From Nannobrachium achirus (lineage: Eukaryota > Chordata > Actinopteri > Myctophiformes > Myctophidae): a stretch of 64,000 bases of DNA. A program made the position numbers and the translations under genes. The number at the start of each line of letters is the position of its first letter. Position 1 is the stretch's first letter. Location of the stretch: NCBI GenBank assembly GCA_963921795.1, contig OY997640.1, positions 11,279,023 through 11,343,022 of the forward strand. Direction: 5' to 3'. Positions 32,541 to 45,022 of the stretch are shown piece after piece. Under the pieces are notes generated by a model, which was not told the origin of the DNA, made no database searches, and worked only from the letters and a program-made list of their open reading frames with translations.

Positions 32541-33900
32541 CAGTTTTGTTACATAGGTTTTGAGGCTGACTAGAGCATTATGTATCTATGTTATAAGCCT
32601 GTTATACAGTATACAGATCCATCTAAATATATTCTGGATTCACTGCGCATAAAGTGAAATATCGGTCAGGGGGTTAAAGTATAATCCGATTACCCCTGAC
32701 CAATATCAAACCTTTTTTTGTTTTAATCTTATGACATAGGCATACAGCTCATGAGAATAAAAAAATCTATATCTCACAATATTAGAATATTTAAGATCAC
32801 TCAAAAACAAAAAGATTTAAAAGAAAAGTATGTTCATGTATACACTCAGTACTCAGTCTGGGCCGATTTATTTTTTCCAGCAGTACTTGGCACCTGCCCA
32901 CAGTGCCAAAACGACACCAGTAAATACTGACCATGGTATTACTGTGCGTCACTGACCAGCCAACTGGCCTGACCTGAACCCCACAGATAGGCCTCAATTC
33001 TATGTTCTATTGTCAAGAGGAAGGTGTGTGCTATAGAAGCATCAAAAAAGAAACTGTATATGTTACCTGTGGCATGAACATTTATATTCCCCCGCTATCG
33101 AGATTTCAGAGCAATTTCCAACTGGGCTAACCAACTCAATAAGAGGAGAGAGGCTTTTCTGGATGCTTTTACACCCTTGTATTGATGATTTAGCCTTATA
33201 TGTCTATTTGCCTTTTAGTTGCAAAGAAAGAAAAAAAAGTCTATCAAAACAGATCAAACAGATCATGTAATACAAATGACTTATCCCATTGTAGGTTCTC
33301 TTATCTTACAGTTTAGAATAGAGGGTTCCAAGCTTTAACCCTATTTGTTTCTTTTAAAATGTAGTTTTTGAGAGCTAAGCCTTTTGTCCAACTGAAGAAT
33401 TGATTATGGAATCTTCGCTAAAGTAAGTCCACCTGCACAATCAATCATTCCATTGGACAAGAACATTCCCTTTAATACCTCCCCAAATTCATACCTTATT
33501 TTAAAATGTCCGCAAGAGCTTTTGGGCTGGGGAAGGGAGAAGTCCAAACGTTCTTCCCCAGAGAACGTACTGTAGAGAAAATTAGAAAAAGGAGAGCCAC
33601 ATTGTTAATCATTCAGCAGACAAATGTGTGATAATAAATAGCAATAAAATAACAAAAGTAAAAAGAAAACATAATAACTCCCCAATAACCTGAGATCATG
33701 CAATTAGTTTAAACTAAACTGTTTTTCCGGTAGTCAATTTGTTGTTTACGCAATTTCCATATGTCTATCAAGAAATCTATCCTATTGTATCTTTTATAAT
33801 AAAAAATATACTTGTTACATCTGTTTTTGTGTGGCTACGTGCCACTTAACCTAGCCATGTGTGGCCGGTTAACTCACTTCTCCTCAGACATCTCCTAGAT
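32541..33900. other. Gene-free intergenic stretch
   Basis: No supported gene. AT-rich sequence with several short poly(A) or poly(T) runs and no clear repeat border. Confidence 0.5.
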
Positions 33901-34095
33901 CAGGGGTCTTCAACAGGGGGTCCGGGATGGCGGGATCCCTATGGGGTCCCCAGAGTCACTACAGGGGGTCCTCCAAATCTTTGTGTGATAGAAACCTTTT
34001 TTTCCTCCTTTTTTATATTAACCCGCATCCATATTCTGAGAACTTTAGCTAAAAATAGCAGATCTACAAGCGCTCAATGCCTCGTGCTGCGAGGC
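33900..34095. repeat. GGGGTCTTCAAC family copy with hairpin left arm
   Basis: It starts AGGGGTCTTCAACAGGGGGT, passes 'ctacagggggtcctccaaat' as in the 55221-55475 copy, and reaches the hairpin arm ATAGCAGATCTACAAGCGCT. The right arm has been replaced by the (GT)n run starting at 34098. Confidence 0.75.
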
Positions 34096-34096
34096 G

Positions 34097-34097
<1 letters not shown>

Positions 34098-34185
<88 letters not shown>
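34098..34185. repeat. (GT)n microsatellite
   Basis: About 44 GT units expanded from the GTTGTG of the hairpin loop region. Confidence 0.95.
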
Positions 34186-34186
<1 letters not shown>

Positions 34187-35270
34187 ACCTACGTACACAC
34201 ATTTATGTCGGGGAACTTCCCGGAGACCGTGCTGCCGTATATAAGGGCTCTCACAAGAGCATCTTTCAGGCTTTTTGGGGGATTTTTGGAGGACATGGAG
34301 GGTTTAGGCCCTGCCGCGGTCCTTGGGCCCTTTGCACGCTTTTTGGGGTATTCTTCTCTTGCACCTTGCTCAGATGTCAAGCAGTTGGTTCCACATGGAG
34401 GAAGGTAAAATTTACTTAAGCCTATTTGGTGTTATACATTTTACAATTTTGGAACTATCACATTTAGACTGGCCTGTAACTAAGGCTAAATCTAATGGAA
34501 CCTCCTGTTTTTAAATCTAAATTTGGAATTATTTTAGAACAAGCCTAATTTAAGGCATTGGTAAATCCTGATTGATTTCATTTCTATTCTTTTTGTATTT
34601 GCATTTGTATTGTTAAATACATATTATGTGTAATAATGGCAAATAAAAGGAAACTTTTAAACTTCCAAAAAGCCTCATTTTCTGAATGTTATAGTGCTAT
34701 AAGGATAAATAGACTTGGTCTTCTTTAGGAGAAGAAGCAATGCCCATCTGTGAGTATCTGAAATACACACGGCTGTTACATTACTGATAAAAGCTCACAC
34801 TTCACATTTTTAGTCTTTAGTGGTGAGCATCAGTACGCTTCTCTGGACAGAGTAGGACAGGTCGTCTTGTAAGAATCTTTTGAGGACATTAACGGTCTTG
34901 CCTGTGACATAAAAAGTGTACAACGTGAGGTTTAGGGCTCAAACTGTTTTCTGTGGTCAGGGACCTCCTGTCCGAAATGTATACCATACCGCTTTCAGGG
35001 GTGCCCCCCCTGTTACGGTCTACAGTACAGTGGCTTTTCAGAGAATAAACATAGGCTAGTGTGAGTCAGACATTTGCATAAATAACGGAAAGTTACGTTT
35101 TACATAGCCTATAGGCTATAGGGGAGAACGGGGTAAGATGACTTTTTTTTGTTGTTAAAATACAGCCTACAGTGATGCTACATGTACGTACACTCTGGAC
35201 CAGAGCTACACATATCCTAACCCAAGGTCACATAGCAGGCAAATTAATTCCAATGAATATATAAGAATAT
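34186..35270. other. Gene-free stretch with a GGGGAGAACGGGG repeat end
   Basis: No gene is supported. GGGGAGAACGGGGTAAGATGA at about 35122 matches, inverted, TCATCTTACCCCGTTCTCCC at about 44350. Confidence 0.5.
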
Positions 35271-35278
35271 TACCAGTA

Positions 35279-37456
35279 TCTATCTATAAATGCGACAAAT
35301 CTCTGTCTGTTTGTTTGTTTGTTTGTTTGTTTGTAATCCGCGTATCTCGAGAACCGTTCGTCCCACCGGCTTCAGATTCGGCACGCGCGTTCCCCGCCGC
35401 CGCGCGGAGTGCAGTGCCGGGCCTCGACCCGACCCGACTCGCGGTTTTCCGAAACCGGCGCGAAACGTTCGGAATCTCCTTATGCGGAGCTGATTGTTGA
35501 CATCAGGCTGTTCCGGAGGAAATCGGCGCAAGCGCTGAGTCATTGTGACATCACTTCATAAAAGGCTCTGACATCACGTACGCCACATGAGTCAACACAA
35601 AATCTCTGTGAATGTGTATGTATGTATGTAATCCGCGTATCTCGAGAACCCTTCTTCCCACCGGCACGCGCGTTCTCCAGATATGGGCATAAAGTCTGAC
35701 ATCAGAGTTTTCTGCAACCGGTACTGTGTGTGCAGAGATCTTCATATATGGGCATAAGTGGACAAAGACAAACAGATGGTCAAAACGGGTCCTATGACAG
35801 GTATATTGGGGTTTGCATTAAAGGGTGGGGCATTCATGGGGTTTGTATTAAAGGGTGGGGCATTCATTCCCTATTTCAAATTCGGCACGTGCGTTCCCCA
35901 CCGCAGCAGGTAGTGCAGTGCTCGGCCTCGACCCGACCCGACCCGATACACGATTTTCTGGAACCAGCACGAAAGGTTCGGATTCTGATGTCTGACATCA
36001 GGATTTTCCGGAACTGGCACTGTGTCTGCATAGATCTCCATATATGGGCATAAAATGGATGCAGACAGACAAATACAGATATCTCCATATATGGGCATAA
36101 ATGGACACAGGCAAACAGATGGTCAAAGATCTCCATATATGGGCATAAAGTGGACGCAGACAGACAGATACAGATATCTCCATATATGGGCATAAATGGA
36201 CACAGGCAAACAGATGGTCAAAACGGGTCCTATGACAACAGGTATAATGGGGTTTGCATTAAGTTTGTCTCCTCCTCCATCTGTTTGTCTGTGTCCCTTT
36301 ATTCCCATTATGGAGATCTCTGTATCTGTCTGTGCCACCGACTGTGTTGCAGACACAGTGCCGGTTCCCCCTTTAATGCAAACCCCATTATACCTGTTGT
36401 CATAGGACCCGTTTTGACCATCTGTTTGAAAAAGCGACAGAAATCTCATATATGGGCATAAAATGGACGCAGATAAACAGATATCTCCATATATGGCATA
36501 TATGGGCATACAATGGATGCAGAATCACAAAGATCAGGTATATTGGGGTTTGCATTAAAGGGTGGGGCATTCATGGGGTTTGCATTAAAGGGTGGGGCAT
36601 TCATTCCCTATTTCAAATTCGGCACGTGCGTTCCCCACCGCAGCAGGTAGTGCAGTGCTCGGCCTCGACCCGACCCGACCCGATACACGATTTTCTGGAA
36701 CCAGCACGAAAGGTTCGGATTCTGATGTCTGACATCAGGATTTTCCGGAACTGGCACTGTGTCTGCATAGATCTCCATATATGGGCATAAATGGACACAG
36801 GCAAACAGATGGTCAAAGATCTCCATATATGGGCATAAAGTGGACGCAGACAGACAGATACAGATATCTCCATATATGGGCATAAATGGACACAGGCAAA
36901 CAGATGGTCAAAACGGGTCCTATGACAACAGGTATAATGGGGTTTGCATTAAGTTTGTCTCCTCCTCCATCTGTTTGTCTGTGTCCCTTTATTCCCATTA
37001 TGGAGATCTCTGTATCTGTCTGTGCCACCGACTTGCAGACACAGTGCCGGTTCCCCCTTTAATGCAAACCCCATTATACCTGTTGTCATAGGACCCGTTT
37101 TGACCATCTGTTTGAAAAAGCGACAGAAATCTCATATATGGGCATAAAATGGACGCAGATAGACAGATATCTCCATATATGGGCATATATGGGCATAAAA
37201 TGGACCCAGAACTATAACTGCAGTGATCTCCATATATGGACATAAAATGGACACCGACAGACAGACAGATACAGATATCTCCATATATGGGCATAAATGG
37301 ACACAGGCAGACAAATGGTCAAAACGGGTCCTATGAAAACAGGTATAATGGGGTTTGCATTAAAGGGCGGGGCATTCATTCCCTATTTACATTGTTCCGA
37401 GTTGGCCAGGTCGCCGACTAGACGCTGGGCCGCCCGAAGGGCGGCCCAGCTTCTAG
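35279..37456 (+). mobile_element. Helitron-like element carrying CArG-type repeats
   Basis: The 3' end is a strong hairpin, GCTGGGCCGCCC-GAA-GGGCGGCCCAGC (37424-37450), followed two bases later by CTAG and then T, the signature of a Helitron 3' terminus. The proposed 5' end is TC after A at 35278, giving insertion between A and T with no target duplication. The interior has (GTTT)n, a CpG-rich block (35337-35540), internal duplications of about 737 bp (35881 and 36618), about eleven CCATATATGG boxes and two 56-bp inverted repeats. There is no Rep/helicase ORF, so it is non-autonomous. Confidence 0.6.
36207..36428. repeat. Perfect 56-bp inverted repeat
   Basis: 36207-36262 and 36373-36428 are exact reverse complements around a 110-bp centre. 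The same structure is duplicated at 36897-36952 and 37059-37114. Confidence 0.9.
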
Positions 37457-37466
37457 TATTAATAAT

Positions 37467-39045
37467 ACCAGTAAGACTCCCTAATCGGGAGATAAGCGAC
37501 CGTTGGTCGCTTATCTCCACAAATAGGCCAAAAGTTTGTTTTACCAATTATTACACTCTATGTGAACATTTACATCAACAAATCCCAAGTACTGGTTTTT
37601 AGGGGTGCTGAGTGTGGCGCAGCAGCGTGTCATGCATTTTCTGCAGGGCCTTGGCTTTGCGTTCTTGCTGCTTTTTGTTGACAACTCCAGTCACACCTTT
37701 GCCCTGCTCATATCTCCGCATCAGTATGACATCACACTGCTGACATCAGTATGACATCACACCGTACACAAATGACCCTTATATAAGACCGGCATTATCT
37801 ACCGACAGATTAGTAACAAGATGTCAAAATCATTGAAGGTTGAATCTCCAGATGTGGAGATAACCAACACATCCCTCCATATATGGAGATAACCGACGAA
37901 TCTCACTAAGTCTGACCTCACAAGCCCCATATTTGGACACGAACAACATATAACTCCATATATAGAGACATAGCTGCTGACATCAGTATGACATCACACT
38001 GCTGACATCAGTATGACATCACACCGTACACAAATGACCCTTATATAAGACCGGCATTATCTACCGACAGATTAGATGCAAGCAGGATCTCGACTCTGAC
38101 ACAACTCATCGGCTCAGAAGCTGGTTCTCCCTCCATATATGGAGATAACCGACAAATCTCACTAAGTCTGACCTCATTTGTGTACGGTGTGATGTCATAC
38201 TGATGTCAGCAGTGTGATGTCATACTGATGCGGAGATATGAGCAGGGCAAAGGTGTGACGTGTGACCGACGGACGGACGGACGGCCGGTGGAGGTTTTGA
38301 TACCAGTAAGACTCCCTAATCGGGAGATAAGCGACCGTTGGTCGCTTATCTCCACAAATATCACAACCTCCACCTCTCACGTCATACGGGTAGCCATAGT
38401 TACACCTGGAATGTTGAATCTCCATATATGGAGATAACCTACGCATCACACAAAGTCTGACCTCACCAGCCCATACTTGGGCATGGACGACTTATATCTC
38501 CATATACGGAGATGGCCATATATGGAGATACGATGACATCACAGAGTCCACAGCTGATGATGTGGCGTGATGTCATACAATACACAAACAAGCCCTATAT
38601 AAAGGGGCAATTCTCACCAGGGAAGAGAGCATTGCCTGGAATGTTGAATCTCCATATATGGAGATGACCTACGCATCACACAAAGTCTGACCTCACCAGC
38701 CCATACTTGGGCATGGACGACTTATATCTCCATATACGGAGATGGCCATATATGGAGATACGATGACATCACAGAGTCCACAGCTGATGATGTGGCGTGA
38801 TGTCATACAATAAACAAACAAGCCCTATATACTGATGCGATACGATGACATCACAGAGTCCACAGCTGATGATGTGGCGTGATGTCATACAATAAACAAA
38901 CAAGCCCTATATACTGATGCGGAGATATGAGCAGGGCAAAGGTGTGACGTGTGACCGACCGACGGACGGACGGCCGGTGGAGGTTTTCATAGTAAACTGC
39001 TCCCTGACGGTCGCAACTAAACTGCGACCTAGCGGTCGCAATTAC
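37467..39045 (+). mobile_element. Family B elements with satellite interior, nested copies
   Basis: The start word ACCAGTAAGACTCCC with an intact GGAGATAAGCGACC/GGTCGCTTATCTCC palindrome occurs at 37468 and again at 38304. The family end (CGGTCGCAA) lies at 39008-39042, partly doubled. The interior has TGACATCA-rich direct repeats (37741 and 37977), a 230-bp direct repeat (38411 and 38641) and many CCATATATGG boxes. No coding capacity. Confidence 0.65.
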
Positions 39046-39148
39046 TTTTTTCACAGTTGTTTGCCAAAGTCATGCTGTACAAAACAGTAACAATACGGTA
39101 ATTTCTTGCAGTTCTCACAACGACAGATGGACACAGACAGGCAGGCAG

Positions 39149-39315
<167 letters not shown>

Positions 39316-39898
39316 AGAGGGAGACAGACAGAGAGAGACATACACAGACAGACAGAGAGAGAGAGAGATAGAGACAGACAGACAGAGAGACAGACGGACA
39401 GACGAACACAGAGAGCTGCTTGTGGACGCATCGTGACGCAACAAAGCCAACATAAACACGGTGTTATATCATTTTCTCACTCTCCTCAGAATCTAACTCC
39501 CTGTTCAAGGCTGGTGACAACGGCAATAATAATTATGACTAGCCTTCCCCCCGTGGTGTGAAGCTGGGAGTGTGCTGCTTGTTGACGCCCATTTGTGACG
39601 TAAATCGCATCACAGGACAAAGCCGCCTACAGGCCAAAATTTGGGAAAATATTTTAAACATTTGGGGATTATGAGAAGTAGAGACACATTTGAAGGTGAC
39701 AAAGTTGATGTTGGGCAAGGTACATGCGTTATTGATTTTTGTATTATGTTTTTTAGACAATTGAACAACTGCTGAACGTGGAGTTACAGATGGAAACACA
39801 TACAAACTTTTTGGGGCGATTCTGATTAAGGTTGTGGGATGAATAGCCAATAGCCTGTAGGTAGGGTAGGCCTATTTCGATAGTAGCTTATAATATTT

Positions 39899-39946
<48 letters not shown>
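39899..39946. repeat. (TA)n microsatellite
   Basis: About 24 TA units. Confidence 0.95.
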
Positions 39947-39951
<5 letters not shown>

Positions 39952-40014
39952 TATCTCAGCCCCCTTTTTTCTTTTTTGGGGAGAGTCCTTTGCATACCAC
40001 CAGAGGGGGCCTTG

Positions 40015-40032
40015 CGTACCACCGGTGGTACG
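40015..40032. repeat. 18-bp perfect palindrome
   Basis: CGTACCACCGGTGGTACG. The same word type appears at 44208 beside GTTTGAGAACCACTG, a common end of hAT-like MITEs, so this is probably a transposon terminal motif. Confidence 0.7.
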
Positions 40033-40444
40033 TGTGGTTACACGTCGGCACTTCGACATTGACTTCAATGGGTCGAAATGGCGGGGTGTCCCCACTTTTC
40101 TATAGACAACGCCACTCCGAATTGGTGACACGTCGCCACTACGACACGTCGGCTTTTCGACAATATTGACTTCACCTTTGAAGTTGTTAAGTGCTGCACA
40201 GATAGGCTTTTTGAGGTCATCCGAATCCATCTGCGCAAATTAATTATCCAAAAATATCCAACCGCACTAATTATATTAATCCAATGTATACATCCGCACC
40301 ATCACATCTTCCATATGTCAAGTTATTATTTTTTATATTTTCTTGTATTCACAGAAATGCATTGATTTAGCCTATACTGAATGCTATGTTCGTCTTTTTT
40401 CTGCTGCAGCGTGCTGATTCAGACAGAGACAGATGGATAGACAC

Positions 40445-42135
40445 TAGCGATGCGAAGATATACCGGTACGGATCGTAATCGCGATACAAACGTGCGCGAT
40501 ACGAGTGAATCGGTTCATTCAGGGTGGATCGGTACAATTGACGGCTGGAATCGTGATGTATCGTATCGTGAGTGTTTGGATCGGTACATTCCACGGTTGG
40601 ATCGGTTTTTGCATAATAGTATTTCATTCTATACTGTGTTTCCGAGGCGCATTGAATGCCCCATCAGCCCTCCCCCCAAAAAGCACTTGTAGCGACTCTA
40701 CAGACAGCGTCTTTTACAGCAGCACTGGCTGCTCAGCGGAGCGCAGTGAACACCCGACCCGACGGAATGCAGACAGACAGACAGCACTCGTGAGCCCACT
40801 GGTTAAACATGCAAGATTAGTACCACGTTTAGCTTTATAACATCCCTGTCCAATGTTCGCTGATGTGATCCGTTGTTGTGTCACTGGACTGGAGCACGCT
40901 GCGTGATATTATGATCCACATTCCACACCCGTTTGTTCTTCTTGTCGAGTCTGCGACGGAATTGATTTAAACAAAGCAGAAGCTTCCACGCTTTAACTAC
41001 ACACACGTATGAACTACAACAACGATACTGGGCGTGCAGCTAGCGATTAAAACAAAGTATTTGACACTGTTTCACAACTTGTTACTGTAGCAGGCAGAAC
41101 ACTCTTCTGCTGCTGCTGTTCCCTCTGCAAAGAGAGGCTGGAGCCTGATTTATACTTGGCAGCTCGACGGTGTCGCGCACGCACCTAAATAGCAGACCTA
41201 CAAGCTCACAACGCGACGCGTTGTGACTCAAATATCTACGTTTTGAAACATTTTGGCTAGAAATGGCAAAATCCTAGATTATATTCATACAATATAATAA
41301 TAATACAGGTCAAGGATCCTTAACTGAGAAGAGAGAGATCAAGCAGGGACCCCCACTGTAGGCTATTTTAGACTACTGTAGGCTATTATATAAAACTGTT
41401 GCAGATTAAAACTTGTCAGAGACTTGTTTGACAGCACTATTTCATCAGTGACATTAATACATTACTATGTTGTGTTTATTTGTTCACACATTATCTTTTC
41501 TATTAATATGATGGATTTATGTTATTCATTATAATCCATGAATTATTATCTCTTAAACCCTCAATAAGTGTTAATGTATTGGCTAATGTTCCCCCATAGG
41601 GTTGCTACTTGCTAGGGTTCAATTGGTTACTGTAAAAACAAACTATTATTTTTTTGCCGCCTCACATAACTCTGAGGACCCTAGGGGTCCCTGACCACCT
41701 GTTGAGGATGTAATGATATATAATAATGATATAATGATATAGTATTAATCAAACAATTCTACCAGCCAGCAAGGAGTGTTCTCCCAGATTTCAATAAGTT
41801 GGATTGTTAGACAGAGCCTAGTACTACAGTGAAACAATAAATTGTTTGGAAATTAAATGTAATGCATTTTTAGTAATTTTTTGGGGGGGAAATTTACATG
41901 GGCTTTAAATCCTTTGCATTGTGTTGAATCGCACCGAATCGTGAATCGTATCGCATCGTAAGCACCAGGGGTGTATCGCAAAATATCGTGAATCATATCG
42001 CATCGTATCGGGGTCAGGGGTGTATCGTGATGTATCGTATCGGCAAGATTTCAATGTATCGCAATTATATCGTATCGCTGGGAGTGTATCGTGATGCGTA
42101 TCGTATCGCCTCAGTGGTCGAGATTCACATCCCTA
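40445..42135. mobile_element. hAT-like non-autonomous transposon, 1.69 kb
   Basis: An 8-bp direct repeat ATAGACAC (40437-40444 and 42136-42143) flanks ends TAGCGATGCGAA and, in reverse complement, TAGGGATGTGAA. The 8-bp target duplication and these ends are typical of hAT elements. Both subterminal regions are packed with ATCGTATCG or ATCGGTAC words, likely transposase-binding sites. No transposase frame is visible. The middle contains a nested GGGGTCTTCAAC-family piece with one hairpin (41188-41235) and flanking 'ggacccc' blocks to about 41710. Confidence 0.85.
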
Positions 42136-42144
42136 ATAGACACG

Positions 42145-42148
<4 letters not shown>

Positions 42149-42197
<49 letters not shown>
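42149..42197. repeat. (GA)n microsatellite
   Basis: About 24 GA units, starting directly after the hAT-like element's target duplication. Confidence 0.95.
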
Positions 42198-42199
<2 letters not shown>

Positions 42200-42526
42200 A
42201 TAGTAATGCCTCCTCATCTCCCTGTGTTTATTAATTCTTCAAGTTCAACCCACGGTTAGTGTAAGCAGGCGGTAGCCTATTACTGCGGTAGGAAACGGGC
42301 GATCAAAAAAGTAAAACCAGGCAGCGCCGGCGGGACTCTCAAAATCTTGCAATAAACCAGACAGCAAATACTTTAGCAAGATATTAATATCTATGAATAG
42401 GAGAACGTCAACGTCTCTCTCTCTCTCTCTCTCTCCCCCTCATCTTGCCCTCCCCGGCTCCTCTCTGCGCCCAGCGTACTCCATTTGGCACAGAGAGCGA
42501 GCGAGCGAGCGAGCGAGAGAGAGAAA

Positions 42527-42681
<155 letters not shown>

Positions 42682-42894
42682 CTTGTTAATCTTGCTACTT
42701 GCTACTTTGCAATAGGCCTATGCGTGAAGGATCTATGAAAGAGATTGAACTTGCTCACCGCTACCAGCCTACCAAAGAGGTAATTAAGGTGCGTCAGTGC
42801 GACCAGGCATGCCGTGATGCTGATCCGACTCGAGTCAGGTGGTGGTCACAGCTGTTTTGTGGACAGACTAGTGTGAAGAATTAACAATTGATAT

Positions 42895-42969
42895 AAAATA
42901 GCCTAAGTTAGGCTATTTTGTATCATTTGTTAATTTTTGAGTGTGTGTTAGGCTGCCTAACACACACTC
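42895..42969. repeat. Two adjacent odd-length perfect palindromes
   Basis: AAAATAGCCTAA-G-TTAGGCTATTTT (42895-42919) and, 19 bp on, a 31-bp palindrome with arms GAGTGTGTGTTAGGC around one T (42939-42969). Confidence 0.85.
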
Positions 42970-43848
42970 ACACACAGACACAAGCATTAGAGATTTAGGT
43001 TTTTGCTGATAGATTGTGTCATAATTTATTTCCTGCATAATTTCATCTGCGATTATCCAAAAATGATTCATAATTATATTTGATTGATCCATTCGCCCGC
43101 ACCGCTGTAATTTGTTAAAAGAAAGGGGAAATCATGATTGAAAGCCATGACCAGTTGGCCACTAACAGACACTTGTCTGTCTGCGGTGGAACCGTGGAAG
43201 TAGGCCTACAATACATTTGGACTATTAGGCTAAAAAACAGCAGTTCACCACTTCACCCACTTCCGTCACTTTCTCTGATGGTCCGTGCAGTTACGTAATC
43301 TCTACTCCTCTGAAGTTCCAATTGGCCATTTAGGTACATTGTGTAGCTTAATTGATGGGCCATCATCAACTCTGTTTGATCTATCTACCAGCTGGGAGTT
43401 AACAACTCCGACGCACGACGCGCCCCGTATACAATGCGCCTGGCGTTTCGCACGCACAAGTAGGCCTATTTTCACGACAGCAGGTTTAGAAAATATGCTT
43501 TACATTTCAAGTAGGCTATATATAGGCCTACATTATGCCCATAAACATAGCCAGACCGTTTTTGGAGACAATATAGGCCTACGTGCGCATATGGGCAGGC
43601 ACGGGCGTCTGACAAAATAGAACCAACCAATTTGACATTGTGTGACAGTCTGTGATGCGTTGAGAGCTTTTGTTTTCGATGACTGATCAGCTATAAAAGG
43701 GACTTTGTACGATTTAAATTGCTTGAGTTCTGGGACTGGGTAAAAACTGATTCCAAATGTGCAGAAGTATTGGAGACATAAAAAAAGAAAGCGGTCCTGT
43801 TTGGTTTCATGACAGAACATAACATATAGGCCTACATATGTATCATAT

Positions 43849-43936
<88 letters not shown>

Positions 43937-44980
43937 GCGATGATCAAATTGATTTGACAAATCTCTCCTCCCTCTCCCTCTCTCCCCAACTTGCTCGGCC
44001 GTCAGTCAGTCAGTCGTTTCGTTCGGTCGTTTTTTTTTTTTTGACCAACTCTGTACCGAGCGAGTAGTGGTTGAGAGAGAGAGAGAGAGTGAGAGGCGAG
44101 AGCACATCCATTGTGTCGTAAAGGGGGGGGGGGGTGTCGAAGTGGCGGGCCGGGGGCAGCGATATTTCGAAATCGGGGTGCGTCGAAATGGGGGGTCTGT
44201 TCCCGGTACGTGTACCACAGTTTGAGAACCACTGCCCCAAGGCATTTGGTTTATCTTGCCCCACGGCCACCATTTTGACAAAACAATGCTTCAGGCTGAT
44301 ATTTAGCTGATTCACATAGTTTTATGGGTGGGTTATCTTACTCACAGGTTCATCTTACCCCGTTCTCCCCCTATATCGCTACTTTTCTAATAGGATATAT
44401 ACAACAGACTACGTTAAAATTGCTCTGCTCTGGTCCAGAGCGTCTGACAGACGGCAGGCTAAAAGACTAGACGAGGATTTCTCTACCCCTACAAGGGCTC
44501 AACTTCAGTCAAAATAAACAAAACTACTTCACTACTCACCTAACCAAAAGTAGTTTTGCGTTGTTAAATCAATTCTTCGTGTTGGGGAACCTCTCAGCAC
44601 CCCGCCCACTCTGTGTCAGCAGACGTAAGTCATGACAGTAATGACAAAAACACAACCTGAAACCAGAAATCAACTTTTAGAATTTTATATTGTTAACTTT
44701 TCAGAAGTTAACAAAATGTAATGCCTGAAAACCATTATTATAATTTATAATACATAAACCACTGTTCATGTATGTGAACAGTGGTGGGGAAAGTATGTTT
44801 TACTTAAGTAAAAGTATCAATAGGCCTACTGCAATGTAGAAAATACTGTTGCTACAAATAAAAGCCCGGAATGCGGAATGTCACATTTAAAGTTTTCAAA
44901 TGTATAAAAATCTTTTGAAAATAGCCAATCTACAAGCTCACAAAAATGTTCAAATGGCCGAAATGTATAGGGCTGAAGTG
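42970..44980. other. Gene-free intergenic stretch with repeat ends
   Basis: No gene supported; a 111-codon frame at 43285 has no recognisable domain. G-rich sequence lies at 44120-44200, a GTTTGAGAACCACTG transposon end at about 44218, and a 'ttacttaagtaaaagtat' repeat at 44780-44890 that recurs at 63560-63660. Confidence 0.5.
43852..43940. repeat. (GA)n with (GAGC)n end
   Basis: About 36 GA units then four GCGA units. Confidence 0.97.
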
Positions 44981-44981
44981 G

Positions 44982-44982
<1 letters not shown>

Positions 44983-45022
<40 letters not shown>

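Noticed and set aside
36123..37314. Minus-strand frames rich in MPIYGDIC repeats
   Set aside because: They are translations of the CCATATATGGGCAT repeats within a transposon.
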